From an uncultured Clostridia bacterium (GTDB taxonomy: Bacteria; Bacillota; Clostridia; Oscillospirales; Acutalibacteraceae): DNA of 64,000 bases. The notes beneath the pieces are model-generated. The model was not told the DNA's origin. It searched no databases and saw only the letters and a program-made list of their open reading frames with translations. The DNA lies in NCBI GenBank assembly GCA_944384815.1, contig CALWUW010000025.1, positions 124,001 to 188,000 on the forward strand, in the 5' to 3' direction. How positions within the stretch are numbered: the stretch's first letter is position 1; each line of letters starts with the position of its first letter. Positions 34,488 through 44,088 of this stretch are shown piece after piece. The position numbers and the translations under genes are program-made.

Positions 34488-36854
34488 TTACGCTTTCAGA
34501 AGGATTCCCATGCCTTCCAGATTTTTTAGGATCCGGTCCACACTGGGCTGCACTTCCTCCCGGGTCAGGGTCTTTTCATGAGACAAGAAAGAGAACCGGA
34601 ACGCCAGACTCTTCTGGTGGCCGTCGTCAAAGCTATCCACCAGATACACCTGCTGAAGCAGCGGAAAATCTTCCTGGGTCCATGCTTTCTGAATATCGGA
34701 GAAGATCGTCCCCTGAGGGATCACCAAAGAAAGATCCAGTTCCATGCCCGGATATTTGGAGGGCTCCTGGTAATGGATGTCCGAAGACGGAACCGCCGCA
34801 AAATCATCCATATCCAGCTCCGCCGTTACAACGGAAGCCTTTCGGTCGATATTGGCCAGCACAGCCGGATGCAGGGCGCAGATGCTGCCCATTTTCTGGC
34901 CATGGACCCAAACCTCCGCGGTGTTCTTGGGATGCTGCCAAGTATGTTCCGGCGCTGTTTTCCGGAAAGTGACTTCCGACTGTTTCAAATCCTGCCCCAA
35001 TGTGCTCAGCATTTCCAGCAGAGAGAAGAACAGCTCTTTTTCGCTCCGTGTCCGGCTGAACAAGGCAATGCCCAGCTTCTTACGCTCCCGGCACTCTCCG
35101 TTTTCCTTTTTGCCTTCCACAACCCGGCCAATTTCAAATATGCCGAAATCCGGAGCAAAGCTTTTGTTTTCCTGAACAAAGCACAACAACGTGGGAGCCA
35201 TGCAGCTGCGCAAGGTATCGTTTTCCGGCGTCATGGCGTTTAACAGCCGTACATTGGGCTCCGTCTCGATTCCCAACTCCCGGCACTTCTTCCCGTCGTA
35301 CCAGATATAGGAATGGACCTCGTGGAGGTTGTATTTCTGCACCAGAAGATCTTTGGCAAAATTATCCGCCTTATTCCCGGCATTTCTCTGCTCCGGATAC
35401 AAAGCGCTGCGAGTGGTGGTGATTTTAAAATTGTCATAGCCATAGATCCGGGTGATTTCCTCAATGATGTCCGCTTTAATGGTTACATCCTTTGTGGCCC
35501 GCCAGCTGGGAACTTCCACGGAAAATACCTGGCCCTCCTTGGAAGCGGAAAAGCCCAAGGCGTTTAAAGTATGCAGGATCTGCTGGTCGGAAATGTCGAT
35601 TCCCGTATAGCGATCCACATAGCTCTTATCAAAGGAAAGAGAAATCTGGGGATATTTTCTTACGTATACGTCCGTCATCCGGGAGATCACCTGCACCTGG
35701 GGGTCGATCTCCGTCAGAAGCTTCATAAACCGTTCAATGGCCACCGTGGTCATTTCCGGATCCAGGGTCTTTTCATAGCGCATGCTGGCATCTGTCCGCA
35801 GGCCCAGGCGCGTGGAGGATTTCCGCACGCTGACCGCATCAAAATTGGCGGATTCCAGCAGCAGGCTGTCCGTATCGTCCTCGATTTCGGAATCCAATCC
35901 GCCCATAATACCCGCTACCGCCACCGGCTCCCCTTTGGAGCAGATCATCAAAGTATTTTCATCCACCCGGCGGACCTGGCTGTCCAGCGTTTGGAAATCA
36001 AAGGGTTCCGGGAACCGCTTTACTTCGATGGAATCCACCTTGGCGCAGTCAAAAGCGTGCATGGGCTGGCCCAATTCCAGCATCAGGTAGTTGGTAAGAT
36101 CTGCCAGCAGATTGATAGCCCGGGTTCCGCAGTAGTAAAGCCGGATGCGCATTTCCACAGGGCTGATCTTCTTTTGGATATTCCGGACCTTCAGCCCGGT
36201 ATACCGGTAGCAGTGTTCCGTATCCAGCACCTGGATATCCACCGGATCCAATCCGTCAAAAGCAGAAAGATCCAGCGTGGCAAGAGGCTGCAGAGGGCGG
36301 CCGGTGAGCGCCGCAAATTCTCTGGCGATGCCGTAGTGGCCCCAAAGGTCCGGACGGTTGGTAAGGGATTTATTGTCCACTTCGAACACAATGTCCCGAA
36401 TCGGATAAAGCTCCGTTATATCCGTTCCCGGAACGGTGTCTTCCGGAAGCTCCATCAGCCCTCTGTGATCCGCGCTGATTCCCAGCTCGCTTTCAGAGCA
36501 GCACATTCCGTGGGATTCCACCCCGGCGATTTTCGCACAACGGATCTCCATTCCTCCCGCAAAGCCCCCTTCTTTTACAAAGGGAACCACCACGCCTTCC
36601 CGCACATTGGGAGCGCCGCAGACTACATCATAAATTTTATCTCCCGCATCCACCTTCAGCAAATGCAGCTTTTTGGAATCCGGATGGTTTTCCACCGTCA
36701 GGATTTTTCCTGCCACCACATCCCGCAGCTGGCTGCCCATATGATATACTTCGTCCACTTCCGCTGTGGAAAGGGTGAAACGATGGATCAACTCTTCAAT
36801 ATCAAGACCGGAAAGATCGACAAAATCGCCGATCCAATTCATGGAAATAAGCAT
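34488..36854 (-). CDS. pheT: Phenylalanyl-tRNA synthetase beta subunit
   Basis: This 788-residue subunit of the alpha2-beta2 enzyme charges tRNA-Phe. In order it has an N-terminal tRNA-binding EMAP-like domain (GKILTVENHPDSKKLHLLKV), the B3/B4 editing domain, the B5 domain, a pseudo-catalytic core, and the C-terminal FDX-ACB anticodon-binding domain (RFSFLSHEKTLTREEV). Normal length. It follows pheS by 11 bases. Expression should be set by the Phe T-box upstream of pheS. Confidence 0.95.
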   Translation of the reverse strand: MLISMNWIGDFVDLSGLDIEELIHRFTLSTAEVDEVYHMGSQLRDVVAGKILTVENHPDSKKLHLLKVDAGDKIYDVVCGAPNVREGVVVPFVKEGGFAGGMEIRCAKIAGVESHGMCCSESELGISADHRGLMELPEDTVPGTDITELYPIRDIVFEVDNKSLTNRPDLWGHYGIAREFAALTGRPLQPLATLDLSAFDGLDPVDIQVLDTEHCYRYTGLKVRNIQKKISPVEMRIRLYYCGTRAINLLADLTNYLMLELGQPMHAFDCAKVDSIEVKRFPEPFDFQTLDSQVRRVDENTLMICSKGEPVAVAGIMGGLDSEIEDDTDSLLLESANFDAVSVRKSSTRLGLRTDASMRYEKTLDPEMTTVAIERFMKLLTEIDPQVQVISRMTDVYVRKYPQISLSFDKSYVDRYTGIDISDQQILHTLNALGFSASKEGQVFSVEVPSWRATKDVTIKADIIEEITRIYGYDNFKITTTRSALYPEQRNAGNKADNFAKDLLVQKYNLHEVHSYIWYDGKKCRELGIETEPNVRLLNAMTPENDTLRSCMAPTLLCFVQENKSFAPDFGIFEIGRVVEGKKENGECRERKKLGIALFSRTRSEKELFFSLLEMLSTLGQDLKQSEVTFRKTAPEHTWQHPKNTAEVWVHGQKMGSICALHPAVLANIDRKASVVTAELDMDDFAAVPSSDIHYQEPSKYPGMELDLSLVIPQGTIFSDIQKAWTQEDFPLLQQVYLVDSFDDGHQKSLAFRFSFLSHEKTLTREEVQPSVDRILKNLEGMGILLKA

Positions 36855-36865
36855 ATGCGTCCTCC

Positions 36866-37894
36866 TTATTCATGCACAAACTGGGAAAGAGCTTTCAGGT
36901 TTCCGCTGTTCAGATCCCGAATATCCTTCACGCCGTATTTCATCATAGCCAGACGGGTCAGGCCCAGACCAAAGGCGAAGCCGGTATATTCCTCCGGATC
37001 AATCCCGCCGGCTTTCAGCACATTGGGATGGATCATGCCGCAGGGGCAAAGCTCCAGCCACCCGGAATTTTTGCAGGAGGGGCATCCTTCTCCGCCGCAG
37101 ATCAAGCAGCTGATGTCCAGCTCAAAGCCCGGCTCCACGAAGGGGAAAAAGCCCGGACGCAGGCGGACATTGATGTCCTGCTGGAACACATGGGAAAGCA
37201 TGGTCTTCATAAAATAGATCAAGTTGGAAATGGAAATATCCTTGTCGATCATCATGCCTTCCATCTGGAAGAATGTGTTTTCATGGCAGGCATCCGTGGA
37301 TTCGTTCCGGAAGCAACGTCCCGGGAAAATGGCCCGCAAAGGCGCGCCGTACTTTTTCATAATGGCGTTCTGGGCCGCAGAAGTATGGGTCTTCAAAAGC
37401 TGGCCGTTATCCAGATAATAGGTGTCCTGCATATCTCTGGCCGGGTGATGCTTGGGAATATTCAAAGCTTCAAAGCAGTGATAATCGTCCACGATCTCGA
37501 AATAGTCCTCAATAGTGAAGCCCATGGAAGCGAAAATTTCTTCCACCTGGCGCTGCACCAGAGTAATGGGATGATAGGAGCCCTGCACATTCCGGGAAGG
37601 CAGCGTTACATCATACTCTTCCGCGGAGTCCACCTGCCGCTGCAGCTCTTCCGCTTTGATCTGGGCAATTCGGGCGGAAATGTGCTCTTCCGCGTACTTT
37701 TTCAGGGCGTTGATCTGCTGGCCTGCTTCCTTTTTCTCTTCTCCGGAAAGCTCCTTCAGGCCTTTCAGAAGCTCGGTGACCGATCCCTTTTTTCCCAAAT
37801 AGGCAACTCGGATTTTTTCCACCGTTTCGCTGTCTCCTGCGGACTGAAGCTCTTCTGCGATCCGCATTTTCAGCTGTTCGATTTTTTCCTTCAT
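36866..37894 (-). CDS. pheS: Phenylalanyl-tRNA synthetase alpha subunit
   Basis: This catalytic subunit of about 342 residues has an N-terminal coiled-coil for tRNA binding (residues 1-85) and the class II core with motif 2 (FPGRCFRNESTDACHENTFFQMEG region) and motif 3 (GFAFGLGLTRLAMMKYG). I chose the ATG at 37894, which follows ACGGAGAAGT; the longer frame reaches back into the T-box terminator and cannot be right. It is cotranscribed with pheT. Confidence 0.95.
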   Translation of the reverse strand: MKEKIEQLKMRIAEELQSAGDSETVEKIRVAYLGKKGSVTELLKGLKELSGEEKKEAGQQINALKKYAEEHISARIAQIKAEELQRQVDSAEEYDVTLPSRNVQGSYHPITLVQRQVEEIFASMGFTIEDYFEIVDDYHCFEALNIPKHHPARDMQDTYYLDNGQLLKTHTSAAQNAIMKKYGAPLRAIFPGRCFRNESTDACHENTFFQMEGMMIDKDISISNLIYFMKTMLSHVFQQDINVRLRPGFFPFVEPGFELDISCLICGGEGCPSCKNSGWLELCPCGMIHPNVLKAGGIDPEEYTGFAFGLGLTRLAMMKYGVKDIRDLNSGNLKALSQFVHE

Positions 37895-37930
37895 ACTTCT
37901 CCGTTCCTTTCTTGTGGTGGGCATTTCAAA

Positions 37931-38176
37931 ATAAAAAGCCCCGCCCCATACAACATGGGGCGAGGCTGTGCTCGCGGTACCACCCAATTTCAGCGGAAAT
38001 TCCGCCCTTTACGCGTCTGTAACGAGCCGCCGCCCGTCGAAGCCTACTGAAAACCGGTTCAGCTCCGCCGCTCCAAAGGGAACTTCCCCGCCGCCGCCTT
38101 CGGATGTGCGCTTGCAGCCTATGACGCACACTCTCTGCCCGTGCCTTCGGAGGTACTTTCCTTTTTCCACGCGTTT
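37931..38176 (-). ncRNA. T-box: T-box leader, phenylalanine specifier
   Basis: The leader ends in the T-box core GGTGGTACCGCG (minus strand; plus coordinates 37974-37985), followed by a terminator hairpin AGCCTCGCCCCAT ... ATGGGGCGGGGCT and a T-run at 37931-37966. Upstream is the stem I region with AGAGAG. Aligning with the thrS leader on the shared GGAGC that closes stem I puts UUC (Phe) at 38080-38082 as the specifier codon. Uncharged tRNA-Phe should favour the antiterminator and switch on pheST. Confidence 0.92.
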
Positions 38177-38182
38177 ACAGTC

Positions 38183-38211
38183 AGTTTAGCACAAAGCCAT
38201 CCTTTTTTCAA
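38183..38211 (-). promoter_or_regulatory. Promoter of the pheST T-box transcript
   Basis: TTGAAA (38206-38211) and TAAACT (38183-38188) on the minus strand are 17 bases apart, with an extended TGC before the -10. Confidence 0.65.
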
Positions 38212-38254
38212 GAGGGCAAGGCCGTCTTTTCTTCCGGCTTCTTCTCCCTCTTTT

Positions 38255-38536
38255 TCAGGATTTGGAGTAAAGGGTTTTGGTCTGCACCCCGGGAAGCATC
38301 CCCAGTTTTCCGGAAAGGGCGCTGATCACCGGATTGGGAGCATCCATTACAACGCTGATAATGGAAAGCTTCCTCTCCCGATAGGGAAGGCCCATCCGCC
38401 CGATAATATATGACCGGTAGGTGTGCAGCAAGGCGTTGATTTCTTCCACGGCTTCCGGATTTTCCACCAAAATTCCGATGAGAGCAATGCGGGTATCTTT
38501 TTCCGGGCCCTGCAATTTCTTTTCGTCCTGTTCCAT
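38255..38536 (-). CDS. TM1266-type putative iron-only hydrogenase system regulator
   Basis: This 93-residue protein matches the TM1266 family, an ACT-like (NikR C-terminal-like) domain found next to [FeFe]-hydrogenase maturation genes. Typical segments are RIALIGILVENPEAVEEINALLHTY (seen in two pieces), IIGRMGLPYRERKLSIISVVMDA and the LGMLPGVQTKTLYSK end. No DNA-binding domain is present, so the regulator name is family convention. It begins 12 bases after hydF with AAAGGAGG upstream and is the last gene of the nine-gene operon starting at hydE. Confidence 0.88.
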   Translation of the reverse strand: MEQDEKKLQGPEKDTRIALIGILVENPEAVEEINALLHTYRSYIIGRMGLPYRERKLSIISVVMDAPNPVISALSGKLGMLPGVQTKTLYSKS

Positions 38537-38548
38537 CTTTGCCCTCCT

Positions 38549-39772
38549 TTATTCCAAAAGCGCCAATGTCTGAGGGAAAATCTCCAGGCTGCGCCTGAGG
38601 ATTCCTGTCACCTGGGCGATCACCATTCCGTAATTGGAAATGGGGACTCCCTGGTCCGCCGCGCAGCGGATCCTGTATTTCATTTCCCGCTCATTCAGCA
38701 TGCAGCCGCCGCAATGAATCACCATTTGATAAGGCGAAAGGTCCTCGGGGAATTCCGTCCCGCTGGTCCAAACGAATCGAAGTTCTTTTTGGGTATAGGA
38801 CCGGATCCAGGCCGGGAGCTTTTCCGTTCCGATATCTCCGCACTGCCGATGATGAGTGCAACCTTCGGAGATCAGCACGGAATCTCCGTCCTGCAGATTT
38901 TCCAGCGCCCGTACTCCTTTTACCAGCTCCTGCAGATTGCCTTTGTGCCGTGCAAACAAAATGGAAAAGGAGGTAAGGGGAATTTCCTTGGGCGTCTGCC
39001 GGGAAACATTGGCAAATGCCTGGCTGTCTGTAATTACCAGCCGGGGCGGCGTACGCAGCGTTTCCAGCGCCTGGGAAAGTTCCTCCGGCTGCACCACAAG
39101 GCTTACCGCTCCCGCTTCCAGCGCTTCCCGAAGGGTTTGCTGCTGGGGAAGGATCAGCCGGCCTTTGGGTGCGGCTTTATCAATGGGCGTTACCAGAATC
39201 ACATTGTCGGAAGGGGCGATCAGGTCCCGCAAAATAGGATATTCCGAAAGATTTTCCGGCACTAAAGCCGCCAGTTTCTCTTTCAGCTCATAAATGTTTT
39301 CCCCGGTGGTGCAGCTGACAAACAGGACCTCCCCTCGGGGAGCGGGAAGAAGCTCCAGGGCCTTGCCTTTTTCCCGAAGCTGGTCCAGCTTATTTACAGC
39401 GATCACATAGGGGATCCGTTTTTCCAAAAGGCGGTTTTCCATAGCTTGATCTTCCGGCGTAAAGCCTTCTTCTCCGTCCACCACCAAAACCGCCGCGTCC
39501 ACTTTGTTCAGGACCTGATAGCTTCTTTTTACCCGTAAAGCCCCCAGCTCCCCCTGGTCGTCCACACCGGGGGTGTCGATAAGCACTACCGGCCCCAGGG
39601 GCAAAAGCTCCATGGCCTTCTGCACAGGATCTGTGGTAGTCCCTTTCACAGGCGAAACAATGGAAAGGGATTGCCCTGTCATGGCATTGATCACGCTGGA
39701 TTTTCCGGCGTTTCGCCGGCCAAAAATTCCAATATGCACTCGATCTCCGGAAGGGGTTCCGCTCATGCTCAT
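38549..39772 (-). CDS. hydF: [FeFe]-hydrogenase maturation GTPase HydF
   Basis: This 407-residue scaffold protein assembles the 2Fe subcluster of the hydrogenase H-cluster. The GTPase domain has P-loop GRRNAGKS at 18-25, DTPG at 66-69 and NKLD. A dimerisation domain follows, then the Fe-S domain with the HydF signature Cys305-x-His307 ... His353-Cys354-x-x-Cys357. All cluster ligands are present, so it should be functional. It starts in an ATGA overlap with the ABC ATPase gene, so it is translationally coupled to a metal importer rather than to hydG or hydA. Very confident on identity. Confidence 0.94.
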   Translation of the reverse strand: MSMSGTPSGDRVHIGIFGRRNAGKSSVINAMTGQSLSIVSPVKGTTTDPVQKAMELLPLGPVVLIDTPGVDDQGELGALRVKRSYQVLNKVDAAVLVVDGEEGFTPEDQAMENRLLEKRIPYVIAVNKLDQLREKGKALELLPAPRGEVLFVSCTTGENIYELKEKLAALVPENLSEYPILRDLIAPSDNVILVTPIDKAAPKGRLILPQQQTLREALEAGAVSLVVQPEELSQALETLRTPPRLVITDSQAFANVSRQTPKEIPLTSFSILFARHKGNLQELVKGVRALENLQDGDSVLISEGCTHHRQCGDIGTEKLPAWIRSYTQKELRFVWTSGTEFPEDLSPYQMVIHCGGCMLNEREMKYRIRCAADQGVPISNYGMVIAQVTGILRRSLEIFPQTLALLE

Positions 39773-40584
39773 CTTTCCGTTTCCTCCTTTTCCTCCGCAG
39801 GCTGAGACACCGGGAACACACAGGCATATTCCCGCTGCCCTATTTTTACTTTTTCCAGATACACCGGGATATCAAAGGCTTTTTCCAAAGACTCCCGGGT
39901 CAAAATCTCCGAAGCGCTGCCGAATACGGATGTGCCGTCCGGCAAAAGCAGCAGGGACAAATGGGAAATATCCAAAGCGTGCTCCGGGTAATGAGTGTTC
40001 AGCACGGCGGAAAGATTTTCTTCCTCACAAAGCCGGCGGATCACGTCCAGCACGATCCTCTGGTTCTTGAAATCCAGGTTAGATTCCGGTTCATCCAAAA
40101 CCAGCATAGAAGGTTTCGCCGCCAAAGCCCTCGCTACCAGTACCAGCTGATATTCTCCACCGCTGATCCGGCTGCACAAACGGTCCTGAAGATGAGAGAT
40201 CCCCACTCGCTTCAAGCATTGCTCCACCACGGCCCAGTCTTCGGCGCCGGGCTGCTCCCACACCCGAAGGTGGGCGCTTCTCCCCAGCACCACCATTTCC
40301 TTTACGGTATATACAAAGGACAAAGGCTTTGCCTGGGGAACGTATCCGATCTGCTTCCAAAGCTCCCGGGAAGGGATTTTGCGCAGATCCTTGCCGTCCA
40401 GATAGGAGCCGCCGGCGCTCCAGGGAAGCAAACCCAACATACACCTCAGCAGCGTGGTTTTTCCAGCGCCGTTAGCCCCCAGTATAGAAAGAATCTGCCC
40501 GTCTTTCACAGAAAAGGATACCTTGCTGAGGATTTCCCTTCCCTGCTTGTAAGCGAAATTTCCTTCCTTCACTTCAAAGATCAT
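39769..40584 (-). CDS. ABC transporter ATPase, FecE/FhuC/BtuD type
   Basis: This 271-residue ATPase of an iron-complex/cobalamin-type importer has Walker A GANGAGKT at 36-43, Q-loop region YVPQAKPLSFVYTVKE, signature ISGGEYQLV and Walker B LVLDEPESNLDF. It energises the permease encoded directly upstream, with which it shares an ATGA overlap, and it overlaps hydF downstream in the same way. Which metal or cofactor is imported cannot be told from sequence. Confidence 0.9.
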   Translation of the reverse strand: MIFEVKEGNFAYKQGREILSKVSFSVKDGQILSILGANGAGKTTLLRCMLGLLPWSAGGSYLDGKDLRKIPSRELWKQIGYVPQAKPLSFVYTVKEMVVLGRSAHLRVWEQPGAEDWAVVEQCLKRVGISHLQDRLCSRISGGEYQLVLVARALAAKPSMLVLDEPESNLDFKNQRIVLDVIRRLCEEENLSAVLNTHYPEHALDISHLSLLLLPDGTSVFGSASEILTRESLEKAFDIPVYLEKVKIGQREYACVFPVSQPAEEKEETER

Positions 40585-41597
40585 GTCCGGATCCCTCCTG
40601 TCTTTCGCAGCAGCCCGATGAAAAACGGCGCGCCGATAACAGCGGTGAGAATGGAAACCGGGATCTCCGCGGCGGTGGCCGAACGGGCGACGGTGTCGAT
40701 CACCAGCATAAAGATGCTACCGAAGCCCATACTGGCAGGGATCACACTCTGGTTATTGTTTCCGAAAAGCATCCGGGAAACGTGGGGGATCAAAAGCCCC
40801 ACCCAGCCGATCAGGCCGCACATGGAAACCACCGAGGCGGTGATCATGGCCGAGCCTAAAATCGTCAGCCAGCGAATCCGCTTTACCGGGATACCCAAAG
40901 ACGCCGCTTCTTCCTCCGGCAAGCTCATGGCGTTAAGCTTCCAGCGCAGCACATACAAGATCCCCATTCCCAGAAGGATCAAAGGAGCGCCCATGAAAAG
41001 AGTCTCCCGGGTTGTGCCGGTGAGGCTTCCCATAAGCCAAAAGGTGATAGCCGGCAGAACATCCTGGGGATCCGCCGTGTATTTCACCAAAGAAACCAGA
41101 GCGGAAAACAGCGCGCTGATAACCATTCCGGAAAGAATCATCATGATCATGGACGAACCTGTTTTCCCCTGGCCCAGGGTGTATACCAGCACTACAGCCA
41201 GAAGTCCGGTCCCCAAAGCGCAAAGCTGCACCAAAAGCCCTGGAAGCCCCAAAAGGATCCCCAGTGCCGCTCCAAAGGAGGCTCCGGTGGCTACACCCAG
41301 CGTATCCGGCGTAGCCAAAGGGTTGGAAAACAGCGCCTGAAATGCCCCGCCTGCGGCGCTTAGCCCGGCACCGGCCAAAAGCGCCAGCAGGATCCGGGGA
41401 ATCCGGATATTAAAAATCACGTTCTGCACAGCCGCCGGCACCTCCTCCCCGGGGAAAAGCCCGGGGAAAAAGGCCTGCAAAAGCTCCCGGGGAGAGACGG
41501 CGTATCTTCCCACCATAATGGCCGCAATGGAAAGCAGCACAATCGCCCCCAATGTGCCGGCGATCCATAGTCCTTTTTTTCTGTTTGATCCTTTCAT
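40581..41597 (-). CDS. FecCD-family ABC transporter permease
   Basis: This membrane protein of about 338 residues has nine to ten helices of the FecCD/BtuC fold used for siderophore, heme and cobalamin import. The ARGGxFQ-like region appears as AAGGAFQALFSNPLATPDTLGVATGA, and the coupling helix region as EEEAASLGIPVKR. I chose the ATG at 41597, with GGAG upstream, which gives the usual family length; an ATG at 41633 in the same frame is the alternative. It lies between the binding-protein and ATPase genes. Confidence 0.88.
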   Translation of the reverse strand: MKGSNRKKGLWIAGTLGAIVLLSIAAIMVGRYAVSPRELLQAFFPGLFPGEEVPAAVQNVIFNIRIPRILLALLAGAGLSAAGGAFQALFSNPLATPDTLGVATGASFGAALGILLGLPGLLVQLCALGTGLLAVVLVYTLGQGKTGSSMIMMILSGMVISALFSALVSLVKYTADPQDVLPAITFWLMGSLTGTTRETLFMGAPLILLGMGILYVLRWKLNAMSLPEEEAASLGIPVKRIRWLTILGSAMITASVVSMCGLIGWVGLLIPHVSRMLFGNNNQSVIPASMGFGSIFMLVIDTVARSATAAEIPVSILTAVIGAPFFIGLLRKTGGIRT

Positions 41598-41659
41598 CTT
41601 CTCCGTTCCCTTCCCGCGAAATGGTTCCGCCATCTTCCCGGTCTCGGCAAGATTTTGGT

Positions 41660-42790
41660 TCAGCGCAAAAGTCCTTCCGCTTGATGGCTTTCCGGATTGT
41701 ACATTTTCTGCACCTGCTCATCCGTCAGCTCCACGCCGTAGATTTCCTTATAATAGTCCTTGACTTCCTGCTCCAGGTCGATATCGGCAAAAAGGTCCGG
41801 ATATACTTTCTGCGCCATCCAAAGCAAAGTAACCGGCGTATCGGCTCCGGGAGTAAAGCTTCTGTAAGAACCCAAAGGCATTTTATACACTTCCTGGTTT
41901 TTCACCGCCTGCACCGTGCTCCAGTCCTGGCCGCCGATAGCGTTGGTGTAAAGGTCTTCCGGCATAGCCGCCGTAAAGTTGGTCAGGAATACCACGTCCG
42001 GATCCCAAGCCAGGATCTGCTCCATATTGATCACCGCCGTGGAGTTTTCCGCTTCGATCTCCTCTGCCGCGTTCCGTCCGCCTACGGCGTCGCACCAGAA
42101 CTGCCCGAAGAAATGCTTGCCGGAAGTAATTATCTGCTTGTCATCATACTGATACAAAAACAGAATGTCTTTTTTCTCTTCTTCCTTCAGCCCGGAGACC
42201 CGTTCCTGAATGGTGTCGTAAACTTCCTGGCTGTATGCCGTTACTTTTTCCGTCTTGCTTTGCTCCGGGAAGATCTGGCTGAGGATTTGGATCCAGTTCT
42301 CAAAGGTTTCCAGCACGTCGTAATCCCATTTTCCCGTGGAAATTCCCACAGCCGGGATCCCCGCTCCTTCTAAGGCCGTCTGCCACTGGGTGTTGCCTGC
42401 CAGGTAAAAGACCACATCCGGCTCCAGCTTCATCAGCTCCTCAATGTTCAGGTCGCTGCCATTGGTATAGCCGGTCTCCGCGTTCAGGATCTCCGGGAAA
42501 ATCTCTCCCAAAAGCCCCATTTCCGCCGCACTCATGGATGCCGGAGGCATACCAACGATCTTTTCCGCCGAGCCCAAATACATAGCCAGAACCGAGGGGA
42601 AGGGAAGGATTCCCACCACGGCGATACGGTCGATCTGTTTGGGAACTTCCACGGTGATCCCGCCATGGTCCACCACGGTTATGGTCTCCGATTCCTGCTG
42701 AGAGGATGAGGAAGTCTCCGAGCCGGAACATCCGGCAAGCAATGTCATCAGCAGAGTCAAGCAAAGAAACAGACTTAAAATTTTACGCAT
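41660..42790 (-). CDS. ABC transporter substrate-binding lipoprotein (FepB/BtuF type)
   Basis: This binding protein of about 376 residues for an iron-complex, heme or cobalamin-type importer carries a signal peptide and lipobox LLAGC near residue 20, then a serine/glutamine linker, so it is a lipoprotein on the outer face of the membrane. The mature domain has the two lobes joined by a long helix seen in type II binding proteins (ITVVDHGGITVEVPKQIDRI, and LEPDVVFYL). The ATG at 42790 follows AAAGGAGAC. It sits 92 bases downstream of the nitrogenase-like subunits, with a small CCGCC ... GGCGG hairpin in the gap. Confidence 0.9.
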   Translation of the reverse strand: MRKILSLFLCLTLLMTLLAGCSGSETSSSSQQESETITVVDHGGITVEVPKQIDRIAVVGILPFPSVLAMYLGSAEKIVGMPPASMSAAEMGLLGEIFPEILNAETGYTNGSDLNIEELMKLEPDVVFYLAGNTQWQTALEGAGIPAVGISTGKWDYDVLETFENWIQILSQIFPEQSKTEKVTAYSQEVYDTIQERVSGLKEEEKKDILFLYQYDDKQIITSGKHFFGQFWCDAVGGRNAAEEIEAENSTAVINMEQILAWDPDVVFLTNFTAAMPEDLYTNAIGGQDWSTVQAVKNQEVYKMPLGSYRSFTPGADTPVTLLWMAQKVYPDLFADIDLEQEVKDYYKEIYGVELTDEQVQKMYNPESHQAEGLLR

Positions 42791-42882
42791 TTTTTCGTCT
42801 CCTTTTTTATCCGCCTCCAGGCGGTTATGAATATCGGCCTGCGAATCAGAGAACAAGACCCCAAATCACAAAGCCTCATTTC

Positions 42883-44088
42883 TTACAGCAAAACCGTTTT
42901 CAGCCGGTCTTCCATCCAGCGGGAAAACGCTTCCCCCGCCAGAACCGGGATCTGCGCCCGATACATACGCCCGGAATACCCCTCATGGGGCAAATCCACA
43001 AAGGGGATCTCTTTCCCCCGCAGGGCTCGGCGATACAGCGGGTCTGCCACAATGCAGGCCGCCTGGGGAAACTGCTCCAGAAAATCGTCTTCTTCCGCCG
43101 GAGAAAGGTCCCCCGGCTGCAAAATACCCGTTCCCCCTTCCAAGGGAGTAAGAATTTTCACGGAAGGAACTCCCGCTTCCCGCCGGAACCATTCCCGGAG
43201 AGAAGCACAAAATACCGGTTCTCCCACCAAAACAAAGGGCTTTTCTTCCGATGTCACCGATTTTTCCGGCAAATCCGGCATAAAAGCGGAGGGAACTTTT
43301 TCTCCCCGGGCCGACGCTTTTAAAGCTTCCAGCAGCACAGAGGAAAATTTTTCTCCCAGAGGAACCCCTGTGACCCACGGCGTCCCATATTTTTGAAACA
43401 ATTCCCCGGCCAACGCTTCCCCGCATTGGGAAAGCACCAAATTTACATGGGCCTTTCCGGCGCTCATCAGCTCCTCCCAGGTGCTTCCCATGGCCCAGCA
43501 GCTCTGCACCTGAAACCCGTTTTCTTCCAAAAGGCTTCGAATTGCTTCGACCGATCCGTTCACGGAAAAATCCAAAGGTGTGACGCCTAAAAGATTCACC
43601 TTTACCGGCATTCCAGGTCTTATGGGGTCCGGCTTTACGGAAGGATCACAAAACCGCCGGGCCACCGCTGCCAGCGCCATACCGGCGCCGGAAAGGTAGG
43701 ACCGCATCCCGTTGGTGGAAAACCCAAAAGCGGGAATACCGGAGCGTTTTTCGATCATCCGAGCCAGCCCGGGAAAATCCGTTCCCATCATCATGGGGAT
43801 AGGCGTCCCTGCTAAAGCTACGAACCGCGGGCGCAGCTGCCGGGCGGTTTCCACCGCCTGCTGCACCAACCGTTCTTCGTCTCCCAAAACCGCCTCCATC
43901 TCCGAAAGGGCGGAAATATACACCATGGACGGCGTATGGTACCACCTTGGTTCATCGTGGGTATTGTAAGTGGAATTGCACCCGGAAGCATCGTGCATAA
44001 TGGTCATGCCTCCCATTTCATATAAAGCGGAACAAACGCCGGACACATCCGCCGTATACGTGGAAAGCAATCCGCATACCTGCTTCAT
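42883..44088 (-). CDS. Nitrogenase component 1-type oxidoreductase, second subunit (NifK/NifD-like)
   Basis: This protein of about 401 residues is of the nitrogenase component 1 superfamily, clearly shorter than true NifD or NifK (about 480-520). Cysteines near the N-terminus (Cys5, Cys19 and Cys37 in DASGCNSTYNTHDEPRW) are placed like P-cluster ligands. Later segments MGTDFPGLARMIEKRSGIPAFGF and YGTPWVTGVPLGEKF are family-typical Rossmann-like elements. It should form a complex with the preceding subunit and take electrons from the NifH-like ATPase. I chose the ATG in the ATGA overlap with the preceding gene, at 44088. Substrate unknown; nitrogen fixation is unlikely. Confidence 0.82.
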   Translation of the reverse strand: MKQVCGLLSTYTADVSGVCSALYEMGGMTIMHDASGCNSTYNTHDEPRWYHTPSMVYISALSEMEAVLGDEERLVQQAVETARQLRPRFVALAGTPIPMMMGTDFPGLARMIEKRSGIPAFGFSTNGMRSYLSGAGMALAAVARRFCDPSVKPDPIRPGMPVKVNLLGVTPLDFSVNGSVEAIRSLLEENGFQVQSCWAMGSTWEELMSAGKAHVNLVLSQCGEALAGELFQKYGTPWVTGVPLGEKFSSVLLEALKASARGEKVPSAFMPDLPEKSVTSEEKPFVLVGEPVFCASLREWFRREAGVPSVKILTPLEGGTGILQPGDLSPAEEDDFLEQFPQAACIVADPLYRRALRGKEIPFVDLPHEGYSGRMYRAQIPVLAGEAFSRWMEDRLKTVLL

